Shown: positions 6,619 to 16,297, counted from the first letter of the stretch. The stretch is DNA of 64,000 nucleotides from Tolypothrix tenuis PCC 7101 (GCF_002368295.1 NZ_AP018248.1:1026477-1090476); one strand, 5' to 3'. Notes: generated from the letters alone by a model not told the origin. Program-made: numbers and translations.

Positions 6619-9600
6619 ATGAACAAAACCTTTGCTACTATTGACGGGAATGAGGCTGTTTCCCGGATTGCTTACAAATTAAATGAAGTAATTGCCATTT
6701 ATCCCATCACCCCCTCCTCAACAATGGGTGAATGGGCGGATGCTTGGGCGGCGGAAAATCGCCCTAACCTCTGGGGTACGGTTCCCAGCGTGGTGCAAAT
6801 GCAAAGTGAAGGTGGCGCGGCTGGTGCGGTACATGGGGCGTTGCAAACAGGTTCCCTGAGTACCACTTTCACTGCATCTCAGGGATTATTGTTAATGATT
6901 CCCAATCTCTACAAAATTGCTGGGGAATTAACAAGTACAACAATTCATGTTGCTGCACGTTCTTTGGCTACTCACGCTTTATCTATTTTCGGCGATCATA
7001 GTGATGTGATGGCAGCCCGGGCTACAGGCTTTGCGCTGCTATGTTCGGCTTCGGTGCAGGAGAATCTGGATTTTGCCCTCATCGCCTATGCTGCAACTTT
7101 AGAGGCGCGAGTACCGTTTATGCACTTCTTCGATGGTTTCCGCACCTCCCATGAAGTGCAGAAAGTAAAACTACTTGCTGATGATGATTTGCGATCGCTC
7201 ATCAAAGACAACCTCATATTAGCTCACCGCGATCGCGCCCTCACCCCCGACCGTCCAGTATTGCGGGGTACAGCCCAAAACCCCGATATCTACTTCCAAG
7301 CACGTGAAGGTGCTAACCCTTACTACAGCGCTACTCCCGCCATTGTGCAGCGCTTGATGGATGAATTTGGCGATCGCACTGGCAGGTATTATCAAATCTA
7401 TGAATATCATGGCGCACCGGATGCCGAACGGGTAATTTTAATTATGGGTTCCGGCTGTGAAACAGTCCATGAAACCGTAGATTACCTCAACAACCAAGGC
7501 GAAAAAGTCGGTGTCGTCAAAGTTAGACTATTCCGCCCCTTTGATGTCGAAAGATTTATCGCAGCCTTACCTAATACTGTACAAGCGATCGCAGTTCTCG
7601 ACCGCACCAAAGAACCCGGTAGCGCCGGCGAACCACTTTATTTAGATGTAGTAACCGCCATCCATGAAGCCAATCCAAAATCTAAAATCCGAAATCTCAA
7701 ATCGATAGTTGGTGGTCGCTACGGTTTATCCTCAAAAGAATTTACCCCGGCGATGGTGAAGGGTGTTTTTGATAACCTAGCTTTACCTACGCCTAAAAAT
7801 CACTTTACTATTGGGATTAATGACGATGTTAGCCATACATCCCTAAGCTTTGACCCGAACTTCTCCACGGAACCCGATAATGTTGTCCGGGCAATGTTTT
7901 ACGGCTTAGGCTCCGATGGTACAGTGGGGGCAAACAAAAACTCAATTAAAATTATTGGGGAAGAAACCGACAATTACGCCCAAGGCTACTTTGTCTACGA
8001 CTCCAAAAAATCTGGTTCGATGACGGTTTCTCACCTGCGCTTTGGCCCCCAGCCGATTCGGTCAACTTACCTCATCGACAAAGCCAACTTTATTGGTTGT
8101 CACCACTGGGGATTTTTAGAAAATATTGACATTCTCAAAGCAGCTATTCCTGGGGCGACTATTTTAGTAAATAGTCCATATAATGCCGATACTGTTTGGC
8201 AACATTTACCTGTAAAGGTGCAGCAGCAAATTATCGACAAGCACCTGAAGCTATATGTAATAAATGCGAACCAAGTAGCCCGTAATAGCGGCATGGGTGG
8301 GAGAATTAACACCATTATGCAGGTGTGCTTCTTTGCCTTAGCCAATGTTTTACCACAAGAAGAAGCGATCGCTAAAATTAAGCAAGCAATTGAGAAAACC
8401 TACGGTAAAAAAGGTGCAGAAGTTGTGCGGATGAATCTGCAAGCCGTAGATAATACCCTAGCTAACTTGCATAAGGTAGACATCCCCCAAACAATTCACC
8501 ATCCCCAATCCCCAAGCGAAAATTCCCCATTACTCGACCAAGCCCCAGAATTTGTACGGGAAGTTCTGGGTAAAATCATGGTTTGGGAAGGTGATGATTT
8601 ACCTGTCAGCACCCTACCAGCTGATGGTACCTTCCCCACAGGTACAACTAAGTGGGAAAAGCGCAACGTTGCTCAAGAAATTCCGGTATGGGATGAGGAT
8701 GTCTGCGTTCAATGTAGTAAATGTGTGATGGTTTGTCCTCACAGCGCCATCCGTGCTAAAGCTTATCAACCCAGTGAATTACTTAACGCACCCCCCAGCT
8801 TTAAGTCAGTTGATGCCAAAGATAGAGACTTTGCCAATCAAAAATTTACCATTCAGGTAGCCCCAGAAGATTGTACAGGCTGCGCTATTTGTGTGAATGT
8901 CTGTCCAGCCAAAAATAAAACTGAACCATTGAAAAAAGCCATTAATATGGCAAAGCAGCTACCTTTGCGGGAACAAGAACGCAAAAACTGGGATTTCTTC
9001 TTAAGTTTGCCCAACCCCGACCGCAGACAACTCAAACTCAACCAAATTCGCCAACAACAACTGCAAGAACCATTATTTGAATTTTCTGGTGCTTGTGCTG
9101 GTTGTGGTGAGACACCCTATTTAAAATTATTAACCCAACTGTTTGGCGATCGCTCCGTCATTGCCAATGCAACTGGTTGTTCTTCCATTTACGGTGGAAA
9201 TTTACCCACAACTCCCTGGACAACCAACGCTGAAGGTAGAGGCCCAGCTTGGTCGAATAGCTTATTTGAAGATAACGCCGAGTTTGGTTATGGCTTCCGC
9301 CTTTCTTTAGATAAGCAAGCAGAATTCGCAGCCGAACTACTGCAACAATTGGGGCATGGGGAATTGAGAATTCCTAGTGATTTGGTAGACTCGATTCTCA
9401 ATGCTAAACAAGATACTGAAGCTGACATTTGGGAACAACGGGAACGAGTAGAAATCCTCAAACAAAAGCTAGATGAATTGTTGCAAAAGCCGAATTTCTC
9501 AATGCCCAATGCCCAATGCCCAATGCCCAATGCCCAAATCCAAAATCTGAAAGCGATCGCAGATTACCTAGTCAGAAAAAGTGTTTGGATTGTTGGCGGT

Positions 9601-10218
9601 GATGGCTGGGCCTATGATATTGACTTTGGCGGTATCGACCATGTTTTAGCTAGTGGTCGCAATGTGAATATCCTGGTGATGGATACAGAAGTATATTCCA
9701 ACACAGGCGGGCAATCATCAAAAGCCACCCCAAAAGCAGCCGTAGCGAAATTCGCCGCTAGTGGTAAGCCTGCACCGAAAAAAGATTTAGGCTTAATCGC
9801 CATGACCTACGGTAATGTCTACGTAGCGAGTGTAGCTTTAGGCGCTAGAGATGAACATACCCTAAGAGCATTTTTAGAAGCCGAAGCCTTTAACGGCCCA
9901 TCGTTGATTATTGCTTACAGCCATTGCATCGCTCATGGCATCAACATGACCACAGGCATGAATCACCAAAAATCTTTGATAGAATCTGGAAGGTGGTTGC
10001 TGTATCGGTATAATCCTGAGTTGCAGAAACAAGGTAAGAATCCCTTGCAATTAGATATGAAAGCACCGAAGCAATCGGTAGAGCAATCAATGTATCAAGA
10101 AAATCGCTTCAAAATGCTCACCAAGAGTAAGCCGGAAGTTGCCAAACAATTGCTAGAACAAGCGCAAGCGGAAGTAGATGCGCGTTGGCTAATGTATCAA
10201 TATTTGGCTAATAAGTAA
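6619..10218 (+). CDS. nifJ: pyruvate:ferredoxin/flavodoxin oxidoreductase
   Basis: This about 1199-residue single-chain enzyme oxidises pyruvate and CoA to acetyl-CoA and CO2, passing electrons to ferredoxin or flavodoxin. Seen in order: the N-terminal pyrimidine-binding half (YPITPSSTMGEWAD), a gamma-subunit-like domain, two 4Fe-4S motifs CVQCSKCVMVCP (near 697-708) and CTGCAICVNVCP (near 753-764), then the thiamine-diphosphate domain with CAGCGETPY and GGDGWAYDIDFGG. Two ATGs are adjacent; the second (6619) lies 6 bases after AGGAG (6608-6612) and fits better than the first (3 bases). In heterocystous cyanobacteria NifJ serves nitrogenase or anaerobic and iron-limited metabolism; there are no nif neighbours here. 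Two intergenic-type repeats lie in frame (7672-7703, 9501-9535). Confidence 0.97.
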   Translation: MNKTFATIDGNEAVSRIAYKLNEVIAIYPITPSSTMGEWADAWAAENRPNLWGTVPSVVQMQSEGGAAGAVHGALQTGSLSTTFTASQGLLLMIPNLYKIAGELTSTTIHVAARSLATHALSIFGDHSDVMAARATGFALLCSASVQENLDFALIAYAATLEARVPFMHFFDGFRTSHEVQKVKLLADDDLRSLIKDNLILAHRDRALTPDRPVLRGTAQNPDIYFQAREGANPYYSATPAIVQRLMDEFGDRTGRYYQIYEYHGAPDAERVILIMGSGCETVHETVDYLNNQGEKVGVVKVRLFRPFDVERFIAALPNTVQAIAVLDRTKEPGSAGEPLYLDVVTAIHEANPKSKIRNLKSIVGGRYGLSSKEFTPAMVKGVFDNLALPTPKNHFTIGINDDVSHTSLSFDPNFSTEPDNVVRAMFYGLGSDGTVGANKNSIKIIGEETDNYAQGYFVYDSKKSGSMTVSHLRFGPQPIRSTYLIDKANFIGCHHWGFLENIDILKAAIPGATILVNSPYNADTVWQHLPVKVQQQIIDKHLKLYVINANQVARNSGMGGRINTIMQVCFFALANVLPQEEAIAKIKQAIEKTYGKKGAEVVRMNLQAVDNTLANLHKVDIPQTIHHPQSPSENSPLLDQAPEFVREVLGKIMVWEGDDLPVSTLPADGTFPTGTTKWEKRNVAQEIPVWDEDVCVQCSKCVMVCPHSAIRAKAYQPSELLNAPPSFKSVDAKDRDFANQKFTIQVAPEDCTGCAICVNVCPAKNKTEPLKKAINMAKQLPLREQERKNWDFFLSLPNPDRRQLKLNQIRQQQLQEPLFEFSGACAGCGETPYLKLLTQLFGDRSVIANATGCSSIYGGNLPTTPWTTNAEGRGPAWSNSLFEDNAEFGYGFRLSLDKQAEFAAELLQQLGHGELRIPSDLVDSILNAKQDTEADIWEQRERVEILKQKLDELLQKPNFSMPNAQCPMPNAQIQNLKAIADYLVRKSVWIVGGDGWAYDIDFGGIDHVLASGRNVNILVMDTEVYSNTGGQSSKATPKAAVAKFAASGKPAPKKDLGLIAMTYGNVYVASVALGARDEHTLRAFLEAEAFNGPSLIIAYSHCIAHGINMTTGMNHQKSLIESGRWLLYRYNPELQKQGKNPLQLDMKAPKQSVEQSMYQENRFKMLTKSKPEVAKQLLEQAQAEVDARWLMYQYLANK
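7672..7703 (+). repeat. AATCCAAAATC repeat inside nifJ
   Basis: The stretch reads AATCCAAAATCTAAAATCC and continues in the same style. It matches the AAATCTAAAATCCAAAAT repeats seen between genes at 32560-32585 and 37490-37518. In nifJ it encodes NPKSKIRNLKS just before the conserved VGGRYGLSSKEF. Confidence 0.65.
9501..9535 (+). repeat. five heptamers AATGCCC in frame inside nifJ
   Basis: Five perfect tandem copies of AATGCCC, followed by AAATCCAAAATCTG. Because 7 is coprime to 3 the repeat encodes a heptapeptide cycle, MPNAQCP. The same heptamer family is intergenic at about 43279 and 58587-58612. It lies in a presumed surface linker before ADYLVRKSVWIVGGDG. Confidence 0.9.
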
Positions 10219-10359
10219 TAGGTAATTGGTAATGGGTAATGGGTAATGGGTAATTGGAATCTTATTACCATACCTCAATTATTGAAAGCGAGGAGAAACT
10301 TTATTTCCTTGTGGATGACGGTTCGGGTGATAATTTTTCGTCGTGATTTTGGAGTTTTA
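10219..10359. repeat. heptameric tandem repeat after nifJ
   Basis: Five or so copies of the heptamer GGTAATT/GGTAATG run from about 10223 to 10255. The remainder up to 10359 is unremarkable spacer. Confidence 0.7.
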
Positions 10360-10381
10360 GAGACGCGATGAATCGCGTCTC
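10360..10381. repeat. GAGACGCGAT palindrome, copy 1
   Basis: GAGACGCGAT, GA, ATCGCGTCTC: a perfect 10-bp inverted repeat. Similar palindromes lie at 40342-40363, 42005-42024 and 53606-53625, always between genes. Confidence 0.8.
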
Positions 10382-10502
10382 TACAGGATTTAAAGGTCAA
10401 TCGATTTGTCTTATCCGAACCGTATTCGATGAACAGGGATACTCACACCATCGCTTCGGGTTTGTGGCGGGACACAGTAACTTTTTCCTATGTCCTATGC
10501 CC

Positions 10503-10534
10503 AAAAACTCCACCCACAAGAGGGTGGAGTTTTT
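10503..10534. terminator. bidirectional terminator between nifJ and cupB
   Basis: AAAAACTCCACCC (10503-10515) pairs perfectly with GGGTGGAGTTTTT (10522-10534), giving a 13-bp stem with a 6-base loop and T-runs on both strands. It separates the convergent nifJ and cupB genes. Confidence 0.9.
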
Positions 10535-11664
10535 CATTTATTAACTTCTAACAAGCGAGAAGTTTGGAAACGTTCCATCCACTTTTCTAAATAGACTTGA
10601 TTAGCTTGTTGTTCTGATGGATCTTCGCTATCTAATGAATAAGGCATTAATCCCAAAATCGTAGCTGTAGTTACACAGAACATTGACTTTTGGAAAGTAA
10701 TACAAATTTGCACTAACAAATCATCTTCACCCCGACGACTGCGGCGATATACTTCATGCAAATACTCTGGCAAATAATGCCGCATATCCTGCATTAATAA
10801 AGTGGGAGGAATGCCCGCGCTACCAATAGGTAAAGGATCTGCATATAATGCACCATATTGAAAGCGCGATTGATCGGGGGGAATTTGATATGCTTGGGCA
10901 TTATATGTAACTGTGCCAGAGAAAGGCGTTCCCCGGAAGAAAACAGCTTCTACATAAGGTATTGCTGTATCTGCTAAAAAGGTTAAACCAAGTTTCTTCG
11001 GCAGGAGTTCATAAACTTTGTTATCAATTTTGACTGCGTAAGTAATTGGCTTGCTGGCATCAGCAACTAAACCTGCTTTAATATGTTCTACAACTTGGGG
11101 AATGGTTGTGATTTTTCCTTGGTCATATAGGTCTGATAAAGTCAGGAAGATATCAGCCATTACCCGCCAAAATTGCCCCAAACCACTGTAATATGCAGAA
11201 ACACGCAACTGTTCAATTAAGAAATCGGGAAACAGTTGGTGCATTGCCATAACTAAAGGATTGTTTTTAAATTTAGCCGCAATTACAGCTTGGGCGGCTG
11301 CTTGAAATTCTTTTGTATCTAAATATGCGTCCAGTCCACCGCCACCGTGCCACATCATGGACTTCATACAATATTCGGCATATTCAAAATTAATTCTGTC
11401 ATGCCACCAATGACGAAATAATTTTTGCCAACTAAATTCACCATTAAAGTATTTAAAAAATGGGAAAAATACTAAAAATTGATGTTCAGCAATGTAGATG
11501 AGATTATTGGAGTAAGCATCTAAAACTACGCCATAGCTTTTCAGAATGCCAACTACTTCTAAAACGTTCTGTGGGCTATCGGTAAGTAGTGCTTCTCCTG
11601 TTTGCAAACGCTTGATAAACTCACCCAAAGGGTTGTTATATGGTTTCTTTTTGATAGTGACCAT
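10534..11664 (-). CDS. cupB: CO2 hydration protein CupB/ChpX family
   Basis: A 376-residue soluble protein of the CupA/CupB (ChpY/ChpX) family. With NdhD/NdhF it forms the thylakoid NDH-1MS complexes that turn CO2 into bicarbonate in the cytoplasm at the expense of electron flow. Family-type stretches include the His/Trp-rich FRHWWHDRINFEYAEYCM (histidines proposed to bind zinc), MMWHGGGGLDAYLD, and FRGTPFSGTVTYNAQAY. The start at 11664 is preceded by TAGGAGAAAC. It follows ndhF and ndhD on the same strand. The ndhF-ndhD-cup gene order next to the ccm operon, as in Anabaena 7120, favours the constitutive low-affinity system (NdhF4/D4/CupB) over NdhF3/D3/CupA; this paralog choice is an inference from synteny. 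Confidence 0.88.
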   Translation of the reverse strand: MVTIKKKPYNNPLGEFIKRLQTGEALLTDSPQNVLEVVGILKSYGVVLDAYSNNLIYIAEHQFLVFFPFFKYFNGEFSWQKLFRHWWHDRINFEYAEYCMKSMMWHGGGGLDAYLDTKEFQAAAQAVIAAKFKNNPLVMAMHQLFPDFLIEQLRVSAYYSGLGQFWRVMADIFLTLSDLYDQGKITTIPQVVEHIKAGLVADASKPITYAVKIDNKVYELLPKKLGLTFLADTAIPYVEAVFFRGTPFSGTVTYNAQAYQIPPDQSRFQYGALYADPLPIGSAGIPPTLLMQDMRHYLPEYLHEVYRRSRRGEDDLLVQICITFQKSMFCVTTATILGLMPYSLDSEDPSEQQANQVYLEKWMERFQTSRLLEVNK

Positions 11665-11952
11665 TGGCAGTTTCTCCTAGTAATTTAAAATATGATTTTT
11701 TCAAGCTTGATTTTTTATTAAAATGGGGAAATTAAGTAATTTTTATCTGCTTTTATCAATTGTTAATAATTCATCACCTATAAAATAAATAAGTCGGTAT
11801 AAATCAACATCAATAGGCTGTAAAAACTTACTAATTACAAAAGACAAAGAACAAATGATAGCCCTGACTAGTTATCTTTAAATGCAACGCCCTACTTACA
11901 TGATTGAGTTTGCAGTCAAGATGATGCAAGACTACAAACCCAATTTGGTATT

Positions 11953-13452
11953 TTAATTTTTGCTTTGATGATCCAAAGCCACAGTGACTACGGTGTTTTG
12001 TGTATTCACCATTGCTGTGATTGTTGGTTCAGTCCAGCGCGCTAACCAAGAGGGTTGGATACCAAAAATTACAATCACTACAGCTAATACTATCGATGGT
12101 AGGCGATCGCTCCAATATACCCTTGGTAGATTGACAACTTGCTCGGATAAGCGTCCAAAAAAGGCTTTATTCACCAGGATTAAGAAGTACACGGCAGTCA
12201 AACCTGTACCAATCATACATAACAAGGTCTGCACGGGAAAAGCTGGGAAACTACCCCGGAAGATGACAAATTCGGAAATAAATCCGATCATTCCTGGGAT
12301 TCCCGCACTAGCCATCACTCCTAAAACCATTAAGCTACCAATTACAGGCATACCTCGTTCTGGATTGAGTAGCCCCCGGATGACATCTAAGTTACGGCTA
12401 CCAGCTTTTTTATAGACAATCCCTACCAGTAAAAACAGCAGTGCTGAAATCAAGCCGTGGCTGATCATCTGCATAACGGTGCCTAAAATGCTTAACTGTG
12501 TAGCTGCTGCCGCCCCTAAAAGGATATAGCCCATGTGTCCAATGGAACTATATGCCACCATTTTTTTCATATCTTTTTGGGCGATCGCGCAAGATGCACC
12601 ATAAAGTACACTGACTACAGCCCAACTCGCTAACCAGGGAGCTAAATAAGTCCAAGCTTCTGGCAATAAGTTCATGCCAAACCGCAGTAAGCCATAAGTT
12701 CCTAATTTCAACAATACCCCAGCCAATAGCACAGAAATGGGTGTGGAAGCTTCCACGTGAGCATCTGGCAACCATGTATGGAAGGGAACTAGAGGAATCT
12801 TAATGCCAAAACCAATTAAAATTCCGGCTAGTAACAAAAGTTGGGTAGCTAATGGTATTGTCGTGGCATTCAAAGAACCGAGAGCAAAGTTAGGCGCACC
12901 ACTCAGCCAAACTAGACCTAAGAAGCTGGCTAAAATCAAAATTCCTGAAAGTGCAGTATAAATCAGGAATTTTGTAGCTGCATAACCCCGTTTTTCACCA
13001 CCCCAAATTGCAATCAACAGATATAGGGGTATGAGTTCAACTTCGTAAAATAGGAAAAATAGCAGTAAATCCTGGGCGATAAAAGCGCCAGTTACCCCAG
13101 CACTTAGCAGCAGTATTAAAGAGTAATATAATCTCGGACGTTGCAGAGATTCATCACTGCTGTAGATGGCAATGCAAGTTAACAAGCCGTTTAAAACCAG
13201 CAAAGGCAGAGATAAGCCATCCACCCCTAAATTATAATTTAAACCTAAGGCATCTACCCAAGGTAAGAATTCTACAAACTGTTGACTAACTTCTCCAGGA
13301 TTAAATTGAATTGCTAAAATTATCGACCAGACAAAGGCGATACTGGCAATTACAAAGGCTATCCCACGGGAGTTTTTACCATTTACCCCCGGGGGCCATA
13401 AGCTAATTACAACAGCACCAATTAATGGCACTAAAATCAACGCACTCAGCAT
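11953..13452 (-). CDS. ndhD4: NAD(P)H-quinone oxidoreductase subunit 4, CO2-uptake type
   Basis: A 499-residue polytopic antiporter-like subunit with about 14 membrane helices. Diagnostic segments are FFLFYEVELIPLYLLIAIWGG (conserved Glu in a membrane helix), LPDAHVEASTPISVLLAGVLLKLGTYGL (conserved Lys), and KKMVAYSSIGHMGYI. It belongs to complex I subunit NuoM/NdhD and is used by a specialised NDH-1 that powers CO2 hydration. It lies 88 bases after ndhF4 and 288 bases before cupB, on the same strand, so one operon is likely. No strong Shine-Dalgarno precedes the ATG. The NdhD4 rather than NdhD3 label depends on the neighbouring ccm genes. Confidence 0.9.
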   Translation of the reverse strand: MLSALILVPLIGAVVISLWPPGVNGKNSRGIAFVIASIAFVWSIILAIQFNPGEVSQQFVEFLPWVDALGLNYNLGVDGLSLPLLVLNGLLTCIAIYSSDESLQRPRLYYSLILLLSAGVTGAFIAQDLLLFFLFYEVELIPLYLLIAIWGGEKRGYAATKFLIYTALSGILILASFLGLVWLSGAPNFALGSLNATTIPLATQLLLLAGILIGFGIKIPLVPFHTWLPDAHVEASTPISVLLAGVLLKLGTYGLLRFGMNLLPEAWTYLAPWLASWAVVSVLYGASCAIAQKDMKKMVAYSSIGHMGYILLGAAAATQLSILGTVMQMISHGLISALLFLLVGIVYKKAGSRNLDVIRGLLNPERGMPVIGSLMVLGVMASAGIPGMIGFISEFVIFRGSFPAFPVQTLLCMIGTGLTAVYFLILVNKAFFGRLSEQVVNLPRVYWSDRLPSIVLAVVIVIFGIQPSWLARWTEPTITAMVNTQNTVVTVALDHQSKN

Positions 13453-13540
13453 ACACAGAACTATTTAAGGATATGAGGAAGGAGGGCAGAGAGGAAGAGC
13501 AAGCAGCGGCGATAAATGATTATTGCCTATTGACAAATGA

Positions 13541-15397
13541 CTAAAAAGGCAACTTATCCAGTAGTCCTAATGACCAGCTAATGAAAAAGCCCAAGACACT
13601 GACCACGAAGAGTATAGTCAGCATATAACCTTGGGATTGTCCAGAAATGCTGTATTTTAAACCTTGCCCGCTGAGGATGGCAGCAAATCCCACCAAGTTG
13701 ACTAAGCCATCGATCAAATAGCGATCGCTCCATGCGGAAATTTTCGATAGGATGGCTACGGCACTAACTACAGTGACTTTATACACTTGGTCAATGTAGA
13801 AGTCGTAACCCAACAAGTCTTGGATAAATCTCCATGCTAGGATTCTTGACCTTGACCATGCTTTGTCTAGATACATTACCGAGCCGATTGCTACCCCGAC
13901 TAAGGTTGAGGAAAGTAATATCGCTACTACATACCAGTTAATGCTTTCCCAACTAGGAAGTAAGTACCATTGCTGTAGCATTACGGGTAATAACAGAGTA
14001 AAGATGGTCAGTGTGACCATTGGGAATGCCATTTGCCAACCTATTTCAGGCGCACGGCGGGTTTTTTGTTGGGGTGTACCCCAGAAAATATACCTAAATA
14101 CTCTAGTTAAATTGAGTGCTGTTAAGCCATTAACTATCACCAATACACCAATTACCCAAGGGCTAATATTCACAAAGCCATCAGCCCAAGCCAGCATTGC
14201 CCAAAAGCTACCTAGTGGTAGTAGTGTCACCATCCCTGCTGAACCGACAACAAAGGCAGTGGTTGTAGCTGGCATCCTTGACCATAAACCACCCATCTCT
14301 GTAAGGTTTTGGGTGTGGGTAGTAGAGATAATCGAACCCGAACTCATGAATAATAGAGCTTTAGCGATCGCATGAGTTAACAGCAACATCAAGGCTACAC
14401 CTCCTTGCTGTAAACCCATTGCCAAAAATACCAAGCCCATGTATGCACTAGTGGAATGAGATAGTGCCCGCTTGATATCAATTTGTGCTAAGGACACTAA
14501 TGTTGCACCAATTGCTGTCACCGTACCCATAATTACCAAGGCATTCAACGCCACCGGAGACAGTGCCAACAAAGGCTGCATTTTATATAGCACATAAGCA
14601 CCACCTGCTACCACCAATGAGTTCCGCAGTATAGAAGCAGGGTTAGGCCCTTCCATCGCTTCATCTAACCACAGATGCAGAGGGAATTGAGCACATTTAC
14701 CAGCAGGCCCAGCAATTAAAGCTAATCCTAATAATGCAGAAGTGACTGGATCTAAGCTGGCTGTTTGTGCCCATTCAGATAAATCAGAAAAGTTCAAACT
14801 ACCAGCTAGGCAAGAAAGGGTCACTACCCCCATCAGCAGTAACAAGTCTCCGACCCTTTTTGTCCAAAATGCGTCCCGCGCTGCAGTCACTACTAAGGGT
14901 TGTGCATACCAAAATCCCACCAGCAAATATGTGGAAAGCGTGAGCACTTCCAACAGGGCATAGCTGAGAAATAGAGAATCACTAATGGCTAAACCACTCA
15001 GCGCCGCCTCGAAAAATCCGATCAGCCCAAAAAACCGCGCCAACGCCCAGTCTTTTTCCATATAGCCTAGGGCATAAGTTTGTGCTAAGAAACTTAACCC
15101 TGTAATCAGCACCGTTGCCCCAACACTCACGGGGGAAATGTCTAAGGCAAAGGATAAATCTAAATCTGCGACTTTGAACCAGTTAATTATCACTGTTTCT
15201 GGCTCTTTATCCCAGATATTTTGAAATATCAACAGGCTATGGATAAATGCGGCAATGGTCGTCAACAAGTTGAAGTATGCTGCTGGTCTTGGCCCTGTTC
15301 GCCGAATAATTCCCATGGCCCAGGGCAAGGTCAAAATAGCACCTATTAAACCATAAAAAGGCACAAACCAACTTGTAATGTAGAGAAAATGATCCAT
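13541..15397 (-). CDS. ndhF4: NAD(P)H-quinone oxidoreductase subunit 5, CO2-uptake type
   Basis: A 618-residue NuoL/NdhF-type membrane subunit. Conserved features include SLFLSYALLEVLTLSTYLLVGFWY, RVGDLLLLMGV, FPLHLWLDEAMEGPNPASIL (H-x-W-L-x-x-A-M-x-G-P pattern) and KRALSHSTSAYMGL. The C-terminus carries the lateral-helix region and final membrane helices. AAGGAA precedes the ATG at 15397. It is the first gene of the ndhF4-ndhD4-cupB operon, read away from the ccm genes across a 590-base divergent promoter region. It pumps protons as part of NDH-1MS' and so couples photosynthetic cyclic electron flow to CO2 uptake. Confidence 0.92.
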   Translation of the reverse strand: MDHFLYITSWFVPFYGLIGAILTLPWAMGIIRRTGPRPAAYFNLLTTIAAFIHSLLIFQNIWDKEPETVIINWFKVADLDLSFALDISPVSVGATVLITGLSFLAQTYALGYMEKDWALARFFGLIGFFEAALSGLAISDSLFLSYALLEVLTLSTYLLVGFWYAQPLVVTAARDAFWTKRVGDLLLLMGVVTLSCLAGSLNFSDLSEWAQTASLDPVTSALLGLALIAGPAGKCAQFPLHLWLDEAMEGPNPASILRNSLVVAGGAYVLYKMQPLLALSPVALNALVIMGTVTAIGATLVSLAQIDIKRALSHSTSAYMGLVFLAMGLQQGGVALMLLLTHAIAKALLFMSSGSIISTTHTQNLTEMGGLWSRMPATTTAFVVGSAGMVTLLPLGSFWAMLAWADGFVNISPWVIGVLVIVNGLTALNLTRVFRYIFWGTPQQKTRRAPEIGWQMAFPMVTLTIFTLLLPVMLQQWYLLPSWESINWYVVAILLSSTLVGVAIGSVMYLDKAWSRSRILAWRFIQDLLGYDFYIDQVYKVTVVSAVAILSKISAWSDRYLIDGLVNLVGFAAILSGQGLKYSISGQSQGYMLTILFVVSVLGFFISWSLGLLDKLPF

Positions 15398-15988
15398 TTA
15401 AATTTCCTTTGACGACTCAGTATGGAATGCCTTGTTTTAAAACCAGTTTTATTAAATATATTTTCTCTAATTAGCTTGCCATTAGATCGCTAGCAAAAGT
15501 GAATATAACAGAATAAAAATATTTAATTCCTAAACTACAGTTGACTTGTAGGATGGGAATTCTTACTTTTACATTTTCAATTTATATGTATTATTAGTAA
15601 AACTTATCAGCCTTTTAGCCTCTAGCTTGGAGACAATAGATAAATCCACCAAAAGCATTACTGGCAAAGGTTATAGGCTCTTTTCAAATCTCTTGAGAAG
15701 AAATTACAAACTTTATTAATAGAAGTTTGACAAATGTAATTAAAAAATTATAAAGCTTAATTGACCGCTCTAGCAATCCGTAAAATTTCATCAACTAAAT
15801 GACAGCATTAATTTTTGTTAAGTTTTCTTAAACAATTTTATTATAAACTATTATAGTGATTTATATTGCCAGGAACGCCAAGCTTTCCTATGCTTATTTT
15901 GGAAGTGTTTTCTTAGCTCAAGATGAGCTTCCCCGTCAAAAATTTCAAAGCTCAGTACTGATTGGATTAATTTTGTAGGAGTTCTGCG
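15398..15988. promoter_or_regulatory. divergent ndhF4 / ccmK2 promoter region
   Basis: A 590-base AT-rich spacer with no gene; both carbon-uptake operons must start here. At 15817-15833 lies GTTAAGTTTTCTTAAAC, with perfect half-sites TTAAG and CTTAA four bases apart. This resembles a LysR-type operator (RbcR/CmpR class), and a LysR gene follows ccmO at 21148. Operator assignment is low confidence. Confidence 0.4.
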
Positions 15989-16297
15989 ATGCCAATTGCA
16001 GTTGGAATGATTGAAACCAAGGGCTTCCCCGCAGTAGTAGAAGCTGCTGATGCGATGGTGAAGGCCGCCCGTGTAACATTAGTAGGATATGAAAAAATTG
16101 GTAGCGCACGAGTCACAGTAATTGTGCGGGGCGACGTATCGGAAGTGCAAGCCTCAGTTGCCGCTGGGGTAGAAGCAGCCAGAAGAGTAAATGGTGGGGA
16201 AGTAGTATCAACTCACATCATTGCCCGTCCCCATGAAAACCTCGAATATGTATTACCGATTCGGTATACAGAAGCCGTAGAACAGTTCCGCACTTAA
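15989..16297 (+). CDS. ccmK2: carboxysome shell hexamer protein CcmK2-type
   Basis: A 102-residue single BMC-domain protein. It carries MPIAVGMIETKGFPAVVEAAD at the start, the pore loop KIGS (about 36-39) and HIIARPHENLEYVLPI. Hexamers of this kind tile the facets of the beta-carboxysome shell, and their pores admit bicarbonate. TAGGAG lies 7 bases before the ATG. It opens the ccmK-K-L-M-N-O run. The short C-terminus and first position match CcmK2 of other cyanobacteria; the second copy is longer. Some Nostoc annotations number the two copies the other way round. Confidence 0.95.
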   Translation: MPIAVGMIETKGFPAVVEAADAMVKAARVTLVGYEKIGSARVTVIVRGDVSEVQASVAAGVEAARRVNGGEVVSTHIIARPHENLEYVLPIRYTEAVEQFRT

